The notes beneath the pieces were generated by a model. That model was not told where the DNA came from. It saw only the letters and a list, made by a program, of their open reading frames with translations, and did not search any database. Shown here one piece after another: positions 8,985 through 19,965 of a stretch of 59,435 bases of DNA (within the stretch, counting starts at the first letter, position 1; every line of letters starts with the position of its first letter). A program made the translations under genes and the position numbers. Origin of the DNA: Rhodocyclaceae bacterium (lineage in GTDB: Bacteria > Pseudomonadota > Gammaproteobacteria > Burkholderiales > Rhodocyclaceae); the NCBI GenBank assembly GCA_024709955.1, contig JANJVS010000051.1:1-59435 (forward strand), read 5' to 3'.

Positions 8985-9842
8985 ATGTTATTGCTCGTTG
9001 GCTACGTCATCATCCTGCTCGCCTCGCTCGGCACCTATTCCGTGCACGGCAGCCTGGGCGCCCTCTGGGTGCCGCTGGAATACCTCGCGATCGTCGGCCT
9101 TGGCATCGGCTACATGGTGGCCTCCAACGGCCCGCGCTCCCTGAAGGCGGTGATCGGCGCGATTCCCTCCGTCCTCAAGGGCTCCTCCCTCAACAAGGCC
9201 GTCTACATGGACCTGCTGGCCATGTTGTTCGAGATCCTCTCCAAGGTGCGCAAGGAAGGCCTGATGTCGATCGAGAACGACGTCGAAAACCCTGAGGGCA
9301 GCCCGATTTTCTCGAAATACCCGTCGATTTCCCACGACCACCACATCATGGAATTCATCTGCGACTACCTGCGCATGATGGTCGGCGGCAACCTCAACGC
9401 CTTCGAGATCGAGAACCTGATGGACATCGAGATCGAGACCCACCACGCCGAGGCGCACTTTCCGGCCCACATGGTGCAGACCGCGGCCGGCGCGTTGCCG
9501 GCCTTCGGTATCGTCGTCGCGGTGATGGGCGTGGTGAACGTGATGGGCTCGGTGGGCGAGCCGCCCGCCGTGCTGGGCAAGATGATCGGCGGCGCCCTGG
9601 TGGGCACCTTCCTGGGCATTCTCGTCTCCTACGGCTTCATCGAGCCGATCGCCAACCAGCTCAACCAGAAGGTCGAGGAAGGCAGCAAGGTCTATCAGTG
9701 CATCAAGGCCGTGCTGCTGGCCAGCATGAACGGCTATGCGCCCCAGGTGGCGGTCGAGTTCGGACGCAAGGTGCTGTTCTCCACCGACCGGCCGACCTTC
9801 ATCGAGCTCGAGGAAGACCTCAAGGCGCGCAAGGGCAAGTGA
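8985..9842 (+). CDS. motA: Flagellar motor stator protein MotA
   Basis: The 285-aa integral membrane protein has four predicted helices (N-terminal pair about 2-45; FGIVVAVMGVVNVMG and GALVGTFLGILVSYGFI later). The cytoplasmic loop carries the charged torque-generating segment LFEILSKVRKEGLMSIENDVENP. It pairs with MotB to form the proton-driven stator. The length and sequence match the long Escherichia-type MotA. A copy of the dispersed repeat fills the gap to motB. A second stator pair (motC/motD) lies at 37.2-38.7 kb. Confidence 0.95.
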   Translation: MLLLVGYVIILLASLGTYSVHGSLGALWVPLEYLAIVGLGIGYMVASNGPRSLKAVIGAIPSVLKGSSLNKAVYMDLLAMLFEILSKVRKEGLMSIENDVENPEGSPIFSKYPSISHDHHIMEFICDYLRMMVGGNLNAFEIENLMDIEIETHHAEAHFPAHMVQTAAGALPAFGIVVAVMGVVNVMGSVGEPPAVLGKMIGGALVGTFLGILVSYGFIEPIANQLNQKVEEGSKVYQCIKAVLLASMNGYAPQVAVEFGRKVLFSTDRPTFIELEEDLKARKGK

Positions 9843-9844
9843 CG

Positions 9845-9870
9845 CACCGTCCCGCCAGCGCCGACTTTTT
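9845..9870 (+). repeat. Dispersed ~25-bp repeat in the motA-motB gap
   Basis: This is a perfect copy of the consensus (core CCGTCCCGCCAGCGCCGAC plus CA and T5), beginning two bases after the motA stop. It occupies most of the 40-bp spacer before motB, so it is transcribed within the operon. Confidence 0.85.
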
Positions 9871-9882
9871 GCCTGAGACGCC

Positions 9883-10842
9883 ATGAGCGACGACAGCCAG
9901 CAGCCAATCGTAGTCAAGAAGATCAAGAAAGGCGGGGCAGGCGGCCACGGCGGCGCCTGGAAGATCGCCTACGCCGACTTCGTCACGGCGATGATGGCCT
10001 TCTTCCTGCTGATGTGGCTGCTCGGCTCAACCTCGAAGGGCGACCTCAAGGGCATCGCCGACTATTTCCAGACGCCGTTGCTGGTGGCGATGTTCGGCGG
10101 TTCGGGAGCCGGCGACGCCACTTCGGTACTGCAGGGCGGCGGCCAGGACCTCACCCAGTCCCACGGCCAGGTCAAGCGCGGCGAGACGCCGTCGGAGAAG
10201 CGCATCAGCGAGAAGCGCATGAAGGCCGAGTTCGAGCGCCTGGAGCGCGAGCGCCTGCAGGCACTCAAGGCCGAGCTGGAGGCGATGATCGAGGCCAGCC
10301 CGACGCTGCGGCAGTTCAAGAACCAGCTGCTGCTCGACATCACCAGCGAGGGCCTGCGCATCCAGATCGTCGACGAGCAGAACCGCCCGATGTTCGATCT
10401 CGCCAGCTCCGAACTCAAGCCCTACACCAAGCAGATCCTGCGCGAGATCGGCCCGATGCTGAACAAGGTCGAGAACCGCATCACCCTTTCCGGCCACACC
10501 GACGCGACGCCCTACGTCGGCGGCGACCGGGGCTTCGGCAACTGGGAGCTTTCCACCAACCGCGCCAACGCCTCGCGCCGCGAACTGGTGTCGGGGGGCA
10601 TGGACGACGCCAAGGTCATGCGCATCACCGGCTTCGCCTCGACGGTGCTGTTCGACAAGGAGCACCCGCAGAACGCCATCAACCGCCGCATCAGCATCGT
10701 CGTCATGAACAAGCGCACCGAGGAGGCGATTCTCAACGACGGCAAGGAAAGCCCGGTCGCCGAGGTGTCGGAGGCCGAGCAGCTCGAAGGCCAGGGCATC
10801 GTGCCCGGCGCGCCACCCGCGCCGTCCGCCACCCGGCCCTGA
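9883..10842 (+). CDS. motB: Flagellar motor stator protein MotB
   Basis: The 319-aa protein has a short cytoplasmic basic N-terminus, one membrane helix (about 27-48) with the essential proton-binding aspartate D32 (YADFVTAMMAFFLLMW), a plug/coiled-coil region rich in E and R (about 100-140), and a C-terminal OmpA-like peptidoglycan-binding domain (LSGHTDATPY, NWELSTNRANASRREL, NRRISIVV). It anchors the stator to the cell wall. No sodium-type features were recognised, so it is presumed proton-driven. No ORF is supported in the 246 bp after it. Confidence 0.95.
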   Translation: MSDDSQQPIVVKKIKKGGAGGHGGAWKIAYADFVTAMMAFFLLMWLLGSTSKGDLKGIADYFQTPLLVAMFGGSGAGDATSVLQGGGQDLTQSHGQVKRGETPSEKRISEKRMKAEFERLERERLQALKAELEAMIEASPTLRQFKNQLLLDITSEGLRIQIVDEQNRPMFDLASSELKPYTKQILREIGPMLNKVENRITLSGHTDATPYVGGDRGFGNWELSTNRANASRRELVSGGMDDAKVMRITGFASTVLFDKEHPQNAINRRISIVVMNKRTEEAILNDGKESPVAEVSEAEQLEGQGIVPGAPPAPSATRP

Positions 10843-11088
10843 ACGGCTGGCATGAAACTTTGGTATTAAAATGAACGGCGAACCGAAGGGGGCGGGGGCG
10901 CCCGACCGCGAGACGGCCCGAGCCGCCTGGCGGGGAGCTGGAGAATCGATTTCATTCCTCGACGATGACATGCGCGCGCCCGCGGGCCGCTGCGGTGTGC
11001 GCAGACCTTCCATCATCCCGTCACCCGCCAGGCAATGACCGCGGACGGCGGCGCAATCTTCCGAACCGGACCACACAGGAGCAAAAAC

Positions 11089-11454
11089 ATGGCCAAATCC
11101 ATTCTCGCGATCGACGACTCGGCTTCCATCCGCCAGATGGTGAGCTTCACGCTGAAGAGCTCCGGCTACGAGGTGGTCGAGGCGCTTGACGGCATGGACG
11201 GCCTGGAGAAGGCCAAGGGCAAGACCTTCAACCTGATCCTCACCGACCAGAACATGCCGCGCATGGACGGCCTGACGCTGATCAAGAGCCTGCGCGGCCT
11301 GCCGCAGTACAAGAGCGTGCCGATCCTGATGCTGACCACCGAATCCTCCGACGCCATGAAGCAGCAGGGGCGCGCCGTCGGCGCCACGGGCTGGCTGGTC
11401 AAGCCCTTCGATCCGCAGAAGCTCGTCGAGGTGGTCAAGAAGGTCATCGGCTGA
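11089..11454 (+). CDS. cheY: Chemotaxis response regulator CheY (copy 1)
   Basis: The 121-aa single-domain receiver begins MAKSILAIDDSASIRQMV. It has the acidic pair DD, phosphoacceptor D53 (LTDQNMPRMDG), Thr (MLTTE) and the conserved Lys (VKPFDP). The start has CAGGAG at correct spacing; upstream extensions lack similarity. It sits 37 bp before cheA copy 1 and is that kinase's likely partner. A second cheY lies at 27.2 kb beside cheZ. Which copy binds the flagellar switch cannot be read from sequence. Confidence 0.93.
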   Translation: MAKSILAIDDSASIRQMVSFTLKSSGYEVVEALDGMDGLEKAKGKTFNLILTDQNMPRMDGLTLIKSLRGLPQYKSVPILMLTTESSDAMKQQGRAVGATGWLVKPFDPQKLVEVVKKVIG

Positions 11455-11491
11455 GCGCCCGCCGCCGCGCGCACATCCTCACGGAGGCGTT

Positions 11492-13792
11492 ATGTCCATC
11501 GACATGAGCCAGTTCTACCAGGTCTTCTTCGAGGAGACGGCAGAGCATCTGGCGACCATGGAAAACCTGCTGCTGACGCTGGATATCGCCGCGCCCGATG
11601 CCGAGCAGCTCAACGCCATTTTCCGCGCCGCGCACTCGATCAAGGGGTCGGCCGGCACCTTCGGCTTCACCGACCTCGCCGAGGTCACCCATATTCTGGA
11701 GAACCTGCTCGACGGCGTGCGCAAGGGCGAGCTCGCCCTGCGCGAGGACATGATCGATGCCTTCCTCGACGCCGGCGACGTGCTGAAGGGCATGCTGGCG
11801 GCCCACCGGGGAGAGGGCGAGACGGATGCCGCACAAGCCGCGGCGATCTGCCAGCGCCTGCGCCAGCTCACCGGGGACGATGCCGCGCCGCCTGCGCCGG
11901 CCGCCGCCAGCGTTCCGCCAGTCCCACGGAGGGCACCTGCGGCCACGCCGCCTTCCGTGGCCGCACCGGACGAGTCGGGTCATGACCTGTTTTTCGTCCT
12001 CGACGGCGATGCCGCGACGACCGCCGCTGCTCTCGACAACCTGAATGCCGCCCTGGCGGCGCTGGGAAGGACGAGCGTCGTCGCCGCCGCGGCGGCGCCC
12101 GGCCAGCCCTGGCACCTGCGTTTCCGCGGCGCGACCGACGCGGAAACCCTGCGCGGCATGCTCGAATTCGTCGCGCGCAACGACAGCATCCGCGTCGTCC
12201 CCCTCGGCCAGGCCACCGCCTTCGAGGACGCACCGGACGGCGCCTACGGTTTCTTCGGCACGCCGCCCGCGCCCGCCGAGGAAGAGGCCTACGGCTTCTT
12301 CGAGCCGCTGCCCGCATCGCCCGCTGAGGAGGAGGCTTACGGCTTCTTCGCGCCGCTGCCGGACGCGAGCGCGGTGCCGGCGCCCGTCGTCCAGGAGGAA
12401 GCCTACGGTTTCTTCGAACCGTTGCCGCCGGTCGAGGCCGCGGCGGCGTCCGCCCCGAACGCGGATGCCCAGGACGGTGCCTACGGTTTCTTCGTCGAGC
12501 CCCAGAGCCTGCCTGCCGTCGCATCTGCCGCGCCGCCGCCGCCCGCGGCGGAGAAGCCACCCGCCGCCAAGGAGGTGATGCGTCCAGTCCCCACCGTCGT
12601 CAAGCCGGGGACGGATGCCTCGATCCGCGTCGGCGTCGATAAGGTGGACCAGCTCATCAACCTGGTCGGCGAACTGGTCATCACCCAGGCGATGCTCGCG
12701 CAATCCGCGACGCAGATCGACCCGGTCGAGTTCGAGCGCCTGCACAACGGCCTGATCCAGCTCGAGCGCAATACCCGCGACCTGCAGGAGGCGGTGATGT
12801 CGATCCGCATGATGCCGATCTCGGTGGTGTTCTCGCGCTTCCCGCGCGTGGTGCGCGACATCTCGCAGAAGCTCGGCAAGCAGGTCGAGCTCCAGCTCTC
12901 TGGCGAGAACACCGAGCTCGACAAGGGCCTGATCGAGCGCATCGCCGACCCGCTCACCCACCTGGTGCGCAACAGTCTCGACCACGGCATCGAGGCGCCG
13001 GAGGAGCGCGCCGCCAAGGGCAAGCAGCCGGTCGGCACCATCACGCTCAAGGCCTATCACCAGAGCGGCAACATCGTCATCGAAGTCGGCGACGACGGCG
13101 CCGGCCTCAACCGCCAGAAGATTCTCGCCAAGGCCAGGGAGCGCGGCCTCAACGTGTACGACCAGATGACCGACCAGGAGGTGTTCGCGCTGATCTTCGA
13201 GGCCGGTTTCTCGACCGCCGACCAGATCACCGAGGTATCCGGGCGCGGCGTCGGCATGGACGTGGTGAAGAAGAACATCGCCGCCATGGGCGGCCGCGTC
13301 GAGATCGACTCGATGCCGGGCATCGGCACCCGGATGACGGTGCGCCTGCCGCTCACCCTCGCCATCCTCGACGGCATGTCGGTGGCGGTCGGCGCCGAGA
13401 CCTACATCATCCCGCTCGGCTACGTCATCGAGTCGCTGCAGGCCGAGCGCGGCATGATCAAGAGCGTTTCCGGTGTCGAGCGGCTGATCCAGGTGCGCGA
13501 CGAATACCTGCCGGTGGTGCCGCTGCACGAGATCTTCCGCGTGCCGGGCGCGGTCGCCAGCTTCGCGGACGGCATCATGATCATCCTCGAGGCCGACGGC
13601 GTGAAGGCGGCGCTGTTCGTGGACGCCATGGTCGGCCAGCACCAGGTCGTCATCAAGAGCCTCGAATCCAACTACCGCAAGGTGTCCGGCGTCTCGGGCG
13701 CCACCATCATGGGCGACGGCCGCGTCGCGCTGATTCTCGACGTCTCGACGCTGGTCGGCATGGCGCGTCACGCCCTGCCGGCCGCCGCCTGA
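11492..13792 (+). CDS. cheA: Chemotaxis histidine kinase CheA (copy 1) with AYGFF-repeat linker
   Basis: A 766-aa kinase. The P1 Hpt domain has phospho-acceptor H48 ([14 protein letters not shown]). A small alpha/beta domain (about 155-245) sits where P2 normally is. Then comes a Pro/Ala linker with five AYGFF motifs starting at residues 251, 266, 282, 304 and 330. P3 dimerisation ([21 protein letters not shown]) precedes the P4 ATPase with N-box [10 protein letters not shown]1 DDGAGLN and G2 GRGVGMDVV, and a CheW-like P5. It phosphorylates CheY and CheB. All catalytic motifs are intact. The AYGFF repeats are unusual in number and may bind a partner. It is in an operon with cheY and cheW. Confidence 0.95.
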   Translation: MSIDMSQFYQVFFEETAEHLATMENLLLTLDIAAPDAEQLNAIFRAAHSIKGSAGTFGFTDLAEVTHILENLLDGVRKGELALREDMIDAFLDAGDVLKGMLAAHRGEGETDAAQAAAICQRLRQLTGDDAAPPAPAAASVPPVPRRAPAATPPSVAAPDESGHDLFFVLDGDAATTAAALDNLNAALAALGRTSVVAAAAAPGQPWHLRFRGATDAETLRGMLEFVARNDSIRVVPLGQATAFEDAPDGAYGFFGTPPAPAEEEAYGFFEPLPASPAEEEAYGFFAPLPDASAVPAPVVQEEAYGFFEPLPPVEAAAASAPNADAQDGAYGFFVEPQSLPAVASAAPPPPAAEKPPAAKEVMRPVPTVVKPGTDASIRVGVDKVDQLINLVGELVITQAMLAQSATQIDPVEFERLHNGLIQLERNTRDLQEAVMSIRMMPISVVFSRFPRVVRDISQKLGKQVELQLSGENTELDKGLIERIADPLTHLVRNSLDHGIEAPEERAAKGKQPVGTITLKAYHQSGNIVIEVGDDGAGLNRQKILAKARERGLNVYDQMTDQEVFALIFEAGFSTADQITEVSGRGVGMDVVKKNIAAMGGRVEIDSMPGIGTRMTVRLPLTLAILDGMSVAVGAETYIIPLGYVIESLQAERGMIKSVSGVERLIQVRDEYLPVVPLHEIFRVPGAVASFADGIMIILEADGVKAALFVDAMVGQHQVVIKSLESNYRKVSGVSGATIMGDGRVALILDVSTLVGMARHALPAAA

Positions 13793-13815
13793 TCCACGCA
13801 CAAGGAGCAACCGCC

Positions 13816-14334
13816 ATGGCCCAGGATTTCGCGCCCCAGAGTTCCCGGCCCGCCGCCGGCGACGAGGGCGGCCACGCCCAGGAATACCTCACCTTCACCC
13901 TCGGTCCCGAGGAATACGCGATCGACATCCTCAAGGTGCAGGAAATCCGCGGCTACGAGCCGCCGACGACCATCGCCAACGCGCCGGCCTTCATCAAGGG
14001 CGTCATCAACCTGCGCGGCATCATCGTGCCGATCGTCGACCTGCGCATCAAGTTCGGCGTCGGCAAGATCGAGTACACGCCGTTCACCGTGGTGATCATC
14101 CTCTCCATCGGCGGCCGCGTCGTCGGCATCGTCGTCGATGGCGTGTCGGACGTCACCAGCCTGCGCGCCGAGCAGATCCGTCCCGCCCCCGAGTTCGCCT
14201 CCAGCGTCGACACGCGCTACATCAACGGTCTCGGCACCCTCGGCGAGCGCATGCTGATCGTCGTCGACATCGAGCGACTGATGCTGTCCGCCGAGATGGC
14301 CCTGGTGGACGAGGCGGCGGAAGCCGCCGCCTGA
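13816..14334 (+). CDS. cheW: Chemotaxis coupling protein CheW
   Basis: The 172-aa CheW links receptors to CheA. It has the standard two-barrel CheW fold: [47 protein letters not shown], and the final [19 protein letters not shown] lies upstream. It is the only stand-alone cheW in the window; the second chemotaxis block uses CheV instead. The 20-residue N-terminal tail and Ala/Glu-rich C-terminus are low complexity. Confidence 0.95.
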   Translation: MAQDFAPQSSRPAAGDEGGHAQEYLTFTLGPEEYAIDILKVQEIRGYEPPTTIANAPAFIKGVINLRGIIVPIVDLRIKFGVGKIEYTPFTVVIILSIGGRVVGIVVDGVSDVTSLRAEQIRPAPEFASSVDTRYINGLGTLGERMLIVVDIERLMLSAEMALVDEAAEAAA

Positions 14335-14388
14335 AGGCGACGTCGCGCGGCGACCACACCGAACAACTTGCAGATGAAGAGGTAATCC

Positions 14389-17238
14389 ATGCGCACCAAC
14401 CTCCCCGTGACCAGCAACGAGGTCCAGCTGTCCGACAGCACGCTGATCGTTTCCAAGACCGATCTGAAGGGACGCATCACCTACATCAACCGGGATTTCC
14501 TGGAGATCAGCGGCTTCACCGAACAGGAGCTGATCGGCGAGCCGCACAACATCGTGCGCCATCCGGACATGCCGGCGGAGGCCTTCGAGGATTTGTGGCG
14601 CACTCTCAAGGAGGGCCGGCCCTGGACCGGCTACGTCAAGAACCGCTGCAAGAATGGCGACTACTACTGGGTGCTGGCGAACGCCACGCCGATCTGGGAA
14701 AACGGCCAGGTCACCGGCTACCTGTCGGTGCGGCGCAAGGCCGACGCGGCGACGATCGCCGCGGTGGATGAGACCTATCGCAAGTTCCGCGACAAGAAAC
14801 AAGGCGGCATGCAGATCCGCTACGGCCGCGCGGTCAGCGGCGGCCCCGGCCTGTTCGGCGGACTCAACATCGCCGGCCGCATGGGCATGATCCTCGGCAC
14901 GCTCGGCCTGATCGTCGCGGCGGTGATGGCGTTCGCGTTGCTGTCGCTGGCGCGCACCAACGAGAGCATCGCCGGACTCTACGACCAGCGCTTCGAGCCG
15001 GTGCGCATCGTCGGCCGCATCGGCAAGCTGATGGCGGACAACCGGGCGCAGATCCTGCTGGCCTTGCAACACGATCCGGTAAATGCCTTCGCCACGCTGC
15101 ACGAGCATCCGATCAGCGTGCATACCGACGCCATCAGCAGGAATGTCGCCGAAATCACGGCGCTGTGGGAGCAGTACCAGAAGGCCATCCAGGATTCGCC
15201 GGAGCACCGCGCCATGGCGGACGCCTATGCCGCTGCTCGCAAGATCTACGTCCAGGAAGGCTTGCTGCCGGCGCGCCAGGCCTTGCTCAACGACGAATTC
15301 ACCGAAGCGAATACCCTCCTGCTGCAAAAGATCAACCCGGCCTATGACGCCGCCGCCGGCAAGGCCGACGCGCTCTTCAAGCTGCACACGGAACGTGCCC
15401 AGCAGGAAATGGCAGCGGCGAACGAGCGCTATGGCGGCACGCTCACCGGCATGGTCGTCGCGCTGCTGGCGCTGCTCGCGATCGGCTTCTTCGCCAGCAT
15501 GCGCCTGATCGCCGGCATTCGCCGCCCGATCGAGGGGGCGATCGACACCTTCCGCAACATCACCCAGGGCGTGTACACCAACGTCATCGACATCAGCCGC
15601 GACGACGAGATGGGCAAGCTCAACCAGGCGCTGCAGACGATGCAGACGCGCATGGGCTTCGAGGTCTCGGAGACCAAGCGCATCGCCGACGAGATGACGC
15701 GCATCAAGATCGCCCTCGACAACGTCAGCACCGGCGTGATGATCGCCGATCCCGGCCGCACCATCATCTACACCAACAAGTCGGTGCAGCGGATCCTCAA
15801 GGCGGCGGAAGACGGCATCCGCGAGCAGTTGCCGAATTTCGACGCGGACCAGCTGGTGGGCACGAACATCGACAGCTTCCACAAGAATCCCGCCCATCAG
15901 GCCAAGCTGCTGGCTGAATTCACCGAGCGCTACGCGGCGAACCTGGTGATCGGCGCCCGCCACATGACGGTGACGGCGAATCCGGTGTTCAACGACAAGG
16001 GCGAGCGCCTCGGCTCGGTGGCGGAGTGGTTGGACCGCACGGCGGAAGTGGCGGTCGAGCAGGAGGTCGAATCGATCATCAACGGCGCGGCGGAAGGCGA
16101 CTTCGCGCGCCGTCTGTCGGTCGAGGGCAAGGACGGTTTCTTCCGCAACCTGGCGCTTGGCCTAAACCAGCTGCTGGACACGGCGGCGTCGGGGCTGAAC
16201 GCGGTGGCGGAAGTGCTGAACGCGCTGGCGAACGGAGACCTGACGCACACCATGAGCGGGGACTACCAGGGCACCTTTGGGCAATTGAAGGACGACACCA
16301 ACACGACGGTGGAACGGCTGCGCGAAGTGGTGGGACGCATCAAGGAGGCGACCGAGGCGATCAATACGGCGGCGCAGGAGATCGCGGCGGGGAACCAGGA
16401 CCTGTCGAGCCGGACGGAAGAACAGGCGTCGAGCCTGGAAGAGACGGCGAGTTCGATGGAAGAGCTCAACGCCACGGTGCGGCAGAACGCGGAAAGCGCG
16501 CGCCAGGCCAACGAACTGGCGAGCACCTCGAACGAGATCGCCACGCGCGGCGGGCAGATGGTGAAACAGGTGGTGCATACCATGGCCGGCATCCAGGCGA
16601 GCTCGCAGAAGATCGCCGACATCATCGGCGTGATCGACAGCATCGCGTTCCAGACCAACATCCTGGCGCTCAACGCGGCGGTGGAGGCGGCGCGCGCGGG
16701 CGAGCAGGGGCGCGGCTTCGCGGTGGTGGCCACCGAGGTGCGCAACCTGGCGCAGCGCTCGGCGACGGCGGCGAAGGAGATCAAGGCGCTGATCGCCGAG
16801 TCGGTGGACAAGGTGGAGACGGGGGCCCACCTGGTGAACGAAGCCGGCACGACGATGGACGAAGTGGTGAACAGCTTCCAGCAGGTGGCGCGGCTGGTGG
16901 TGGATATCAGCAACGCGAGCCGGGAGCAGAGCAGCGGCATCGAGCAGGTGACGCAGGCGGTGTCGCAGATGGATGAGGTGACGCAGCAGAACGCTGCGCT
17001 GGTGGAGGAAGCGGCGGCGGCGGCGGAGAGCCTGGAAGAACAGGCGCGCGGGCTGGTGCAGGCGGTGGGGATGTTCAAGCTGGCGGAGGGGACGGCCAAC
17101 CTGCCGGGCCCGGCGCTGCGGGACGCGACGCCGAAGCAGTTGGGCGGACGGACGCCGGCGGCGCGGCTGGACAAGCCGGCGCGGCAGATTCCGCCGCCGC
17201 ACCTGGCGGACGACGAGGACGAATGGGCGGAGTTTTGA
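14389..17238 (+). CDS. Methyl-accepting chemotaxis protein with two PAS domains and CheR tether
   Basis: A 949-aa receptor. A cytoplasmic Aer-like PAS domain (about 15-130; [23 protein letters not shown]) is followed by TM1 (about 170-190), a ~165-aa helical periplasmic region, TM2 (about 360-380), HAMP, a second PAS-like domain (about 450-560), and a signalling domain with hairpin tip [20 protein letters not shown] (19-21 residues, about 760). The end is DEDEWAEF, a W-x-x-F tether for CheR/CheB, fitting its position just before cheR, which it overlaps by 16 bp. Codon use shifts near 16020 from GCC/ACC-rich to GCG/ACG-rich, suggesting domain shuffling. Redox or energy sensing is possible but unproven. 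Confidence 0.9.
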   Translation: MRTNLPVTSNEVQLSDSTLIVSKTDLKGRITYINRDFLEISGFTEQELIGEPHNIVRHPDMPAEAFEDLWRTLKEGRPWTGYVKNRCKNGDYYWVLANATPIWENGQVTGYLSVRRKADAATIAAVDETYRKFRDKKQGGMQIRYGRAVSGGPGLFGGLNIAGRMGMILGTLGLIVAAVMAFALLSLARTNESIAGLYDQRFEPVRIVGRIGKLMADNRAQILLALQHDPVNAFATLHEHPISVHTDAISRNVAEITALWEQYQKAIQDSPEHRAMADAYAAARKIYVQEGLLPARQALLNDEFTEANTLLLQKINPAYDAAAGKADALFKLHTERAQQEMAAANERYGGTLTGMVVALLALLAIGFFASMRLIAGIRRPIEGAIDTFRNITQGVYTNVIDISRDDEMGKLNQALQTMQTRMGFEVSETKRIADEMTRIKIALDNVSTGVMIADPGRTIIYTNKSVQRILKAAEDGIREQLPNFDADQLVGTNIDSFHKNPAHQAKLLAEFTERYAANLVIGARHMTVTANPVFNDKGERLGSVAEWLDRTAEVAVEQEVESIINGAAEGDFARRLSVEGKDGFFRNLALGLNQLLDTAASGLNAVAEVLNALANGDLTHTMSGDYQGTFGQLKDDTNTTVERLREVVGRIKEATEAINTAAQEIAAGNQDLSSRTEEQASSLEETASSMEELNATVRQNAESARQANELASTSNEIATRGGQMVKQVVHTMAGIQASSQKIADIIGVIDSIAFQTNILALNAAVEAARAGEQGRGFAVVATEVRNLAQRSATAAKEIKALIAESVDKVETGAHLVNEAGTTMDEVVNSFQQVARLVVDISNASREQSSGIEQVTQAVSQMDEVTQQNAALVEEAAAAAESLEEQARGLVQAVGMFKLAEGTANLPGPALRDATPKQLGGRTPAARLDKPARQIPPPHLADDEDEWAEF

Positions 17239-18227
17239 GCGATAAACAATCCCCGCGACCGCTGGCGGGCGCCAGTGCCCCGAAAGTCGGCGTTGGCGGT
17301 ACGGTGAGCGGTGCCGTTCCAGTGCCGCGCGCGGCGGTAGCGCCGGCGCCGGTTGCCATGCCGGAGCTGGACAAGTTGCTGCCCAGCCGCGAGTTCCATT
17401 TCACGGCGGCCGACTTCGAGCGCGTGCGCCAGCTGATCTACAAGCACGCCGGCATCTCGCTGGCGCCGATCAAGAAGGACATGGTCTATTCGCGCCTGGC
17501 GCGCCGTTTGCGCGCGCTCGGCATGGCCAGCTTCGACCAGTACCTCGCCCATCTCGAAAACGGCGATGCCGCCGAGTGGGAGACCTTCGTCAATTCGCTG
17601 ACGACCAACCTCACGTCTTTCTTCCGCGAAAGCCACCACTTCGAACTCCTGAAGAAGCAACTGCTCGGCATCGCCCATCGCCCGATCCGCATCTGGTGCT
17701 CCGCCGCCTCCACCGGCGAGGAGCCCTACACGCTGGCGATCACGGCCTGCGAGGCCTTCAACAGCCTGACGCCGCCGGTGCAGATCCTCGCCAGCGACAT
17801 CGACACCAACGTATTGAAGACCGCCGAGCGCGGCATCTATCCGATCGAGCGTGTCGACCGCCTCGATCCCGAGCGGCTGCGCAAGTTCTTCCTGCGCGGC
17901 ACCGGCGTGCAGGAAGGCCAGGTGCGCGTGCGGCCCGAGTTGCAGAAGCTGATCGCCTATAGCCGCGTCAATCTGCTCGATGCCCACTGGCCGACGGTGA
18001 GGGGGCCGCTCGATGCGTTGTTCTGCCGCAATGTGATGATCTACTTCGACAAGCCGACGCAGTACCAGATCCTCAAGAAGTTCGTGCCGCTGCTGCAGCC
18101 CGAGGGCCTGCTCTACGCCGGCCATTCCGAGAGCTTCCTGCACGCCGCCGACCTGTTCCGCTCCCTCGGTCGCACCGTCTACGAGCGCGCCGATCGGCGC
18201 GGCGCCAGACCCGGGGGCGCGGCATGA
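17223..18227 (+). CDS. cheR: Chemotaxis receptor methyltransferase CheR
   Basis: The 334-aa S-adenosylmethionine-dependent methyltransferase methylates receptor glutamates. The N-terminal helical domain ([15 protein letters not shown]) and the Rossmann domain ([51 protein letters not shown]) are complete. About 55 extra N-terminal residues are Pro/Ala/Val-rich and contain a dispersed-repeat copy ([10 protein letters not shown]). The chosen ATG has GAGG five bases upstream and overlaps the receptor gene; an alternative TTG lies at 17235. cheD overlaps its end by 4 bp. Confidence 0.95.
   Translation: MGGVLSDKQSPRPLAGASAPKVGVGGTVSGAVPVPRAAVAPAPVAMPELDKLLPSREFHFTAADFERVRQLIYKHAGISLAPIKKDMVYSRLARRLRALGMASFDQYLAHLENGDAAEWETFVNSLTTNLTSFFRESHHFELLKKQLLGIAHRPIRIWCSAASTGEEPYTLAITACEAFNSLTPPVQILASDIDTNVLKTAERGIYPIERVDRLDPERLRKFFLRGTGVQEGQVRVRPELQKLIAYSRVNLLDAHWPTVRGPLDALFCRNVMIYFDKPTQYQILKKFVPLLQPEGLLYAGHSESFLHAADLFRSLGRTVYERADRRGARPGGAA
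17282..17306 (-). repeat. Dispersed ~25-bp repeat inside cheR N-terminus
   Basis: An inverse-orientation copy with about three mismatches, read in frame as KVGVGGTV in the disordered CheR N-terminal extension. Confidence 0.65.
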
Positions 18228-18832
18228 GCCAGGAGCTCGGCTTCGTCGAGCATCTGGCCGGCAACCGCTACTTCGATCGCAAGTTCGACGCGGAGGCGGT
18301 CAAGGTGCTGCCCGGCGAATATTTCGTCACGGCGACCAACATGCTGATGGTGACGGTGCTGGGCTCCTGCGTCTCGGCCTGCATCCGCGACCGCGAAAAG
18401 GGCATCGGCGGCATGAACCACTTCATGCTCGCCGATTCGGGCGATATCAGCACGATCTCCTCCTCGGCGCGTTACGGCACCTACGCGATGGAAATCCTCA
18501 TCAACCACCTGCTCAAGCTCGGCGCGCGCAAGCACCGGCTCGAAGCCAAGGTGTTCGGCGGCGGCCGGGTGATGGCCACCCTCAGCAGTTCCCAGGTCGG
18601 GGAGCGCAACGCGCGTTTCGTCAAGGACTTCCTCGCCACCGAGGGCATCGCCGTCGCCGCGCAGGATCTGCTGGACGTTTATCCGCGCAAGGTCTATTTC
18701 TTTCCGCACAGCGGCAAGGTGCTGGTGAAGAAACTGGTGCGCATGCACAACGACACCCTGATCCGCCGCGAGAAGGAGTACGCCGCCCGCCTCGCCGAGG
18801 CGCCGGTGGCCGGCGACATCGAACTGTTCTGA
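18224..18832 (+). CDS. cheD: Chemoreceptor glutamine deamidase CheD
   Basis: The 202-aa CheD has the catalytic cysteine C49 (LGSCVSACI), histidine H66 (GGMNHFML) and conserved VFGGG. It deamidates receptor glutamines to methylatable glutamates and in some species works with CheC. No cheC is present, so receptor deamidation is the likely job. It is translationally coupled to cheR (ATGA overlap) and followed by cheB. Confidence 0.93.
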   Translation: MSQELGFVEHLAGNRYFDRKFDAEAVKVLPGEYFVTATNMLMVTVLGSCVSACIRDREKGIGGMNHFMLADSGDISTISSSARYGTYAMEILINHLLKLGARKHRLEAKVFGGGRVMATLSSSQVGERNARFVKDFLATEGIAVAAQDLLDVYPRKVYFFPHSGKVLVKKLVRMHNDTLIRREKEYAARLAEAPVAGDIELF

Positions 18833-18843
18833 GGGATTTGGAC

Positions 18844-19884
18844 GTGGCCATCAAGGTACTTATCGTCGACGATTCCGCGCTGATGCGCGCCCTGCTCGCC
18901 GAGATCATCGGCGGCGCGCCCGACCTCGCGGTGGTTGGCAGCGCTCCCGATCCGATCGCGGCGCGCGAAATGATCAAGACGCTCAATCCCGACGTGCTGA
19001 CCCTCGACGTCGAGATGCCGCGCATGGACGGACTGGAGTTCCTCGGCCGGCTGATGAAGCTGCGGCCGATGCCGGTGGTGATGATTTCCTCGCTTACCGA
19101 GCGGGGCTCGGAAGTGACCCTGCAGGCCCTGGAACTCGGCGCCGTGGACTACGTCGCCAAGCCGCGCGCCGAGAATGCCGCGCTGCTGCAGGGCTACGCC
19201 GAGGAGATTCGCGACAAGATCCGCGCCGCCCATGGCGCCCGGCTGAAGCGCCCGCCGGCCGCCGCGCTGCCGACCCGCTGGGAGACGCCACTTGCCGGCG
19301 CGCCGAACCGCATCCTCGCGGAGCGCCTGATCGCCATCGGGGCCTCCACCGGCGGCACCGAGGCGATCAAGGAGGTGCTGGTGCGTCTGCCCGCCGAGGT
19401 GCCGGGCATCGTCATGGTGCAGCACATGCCGGAAACCTTCACCCCTTCGTTCGCCAGACGGCTCGACAGCCTGGGGCGGGTGCGCGTCGTCGAGGCGCAG
19501 GGCGGCGAGCGCATCCAGCCGGGACACGCCTATCTGGCCCCCGGCCATTCGCACCTGACGGTGAAGCGCAGCGGCGGCGGCTGGATCACCGAGCTGTCCA
19601 GGACCGACCCCGTCAACCGTCACCGCCCGGCCGTCGATGTGCTGTTCAATTCCGTCGCCCGCGAGGTCGGCAGGAACGCCATCGGCGTGATCCTCACCGG
19701 CATGGGCAGGGACGGCGCCCAGGGCATGCTGGCGATGCACCAGGCCGGCGCCTGGAACATCGGCCAGGACCAGGAAAGCTGCGTCGTGTATGGCATGCCC
19801 CGCGAGGCCGCGCTGGTCGGCGCGCTCAACGAGGTGACCGGCCTCCCCAATGTCGCGGCGCGCATCCTGGCGCGGCTAAAATAG
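18844..19884 (+). CDS. cheB: Chemotaxis methylesterase/response regulator CheB
   Basis: The 346-aa protein has a receiver (DD at 9-10, phospho-acceptor D55 in [15 protein letters not shown] lysine) and a C-terminal methylesterase domain. The catalytic triad context is intact: Ser in [11 protein letters not shown], His in [13 protein letters not shown], Asp in [12 protein letters not shown]. It removes receptor methyl groups when phosphorylated by CheA. The GTG at 18844 is preferred because GAGGGA lies seven bases upstream; an in-frame TTG at 18838 is too close to it. Confidence 0.94.
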   Translation: MAIKVLIVDDSALMRALLAEIIGGAPDLAVVGSAPDPIAAREMIKTLNPDVLTLDVEMPRMDGLEFLGRLMKLRPMPVVMISSLTERGSEVTLQALELGAVDYVAKPRAENAALLQGYAEEIRDKIRAAHGARLKRPPAAALPTRWETPLAGAPNRILAERLIAIGASTGGTEAIKEVLVRLPAEVPGIVMVQHMPETFTPSFARRLDSLGRVRVVEAQGGERIQPGHAYLAPGHSHLTVKRSGGGWITELSRTDPVNRHRPAVDVLFNSVAREVGRNAIGVILTGMGRDGAQGMLAMHQAGAWNIGQDQESCVVYGMPREAALVGALNEVTGLPNVAARILARLK

Positions 19885-19965
19885 CCGGCGAGTCCAGCAA
19901 ACCGCGCGGCGATGGCCGCGTATATACTCCCGGGCATCGATCGGCGGTAGTCAATGGAGATTCAT

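Noticed and set aside
10850-10880. Sigma54-type promoter upstream of cheY copy 1 (CTGGCATGAAACTTTGG)
   Set aside because: The -24 half is good but no GC lies 10 bases after the GG, so the -12 element is missing.
11444-15963. Long minus-strand frames opposite cheA, cheW and the MCP
   Set aside because: Composition-driven shadows with His/Arg/Asp-rich, repetitive translations and no domain; the plus-strand genes have intact catalytic motifs.
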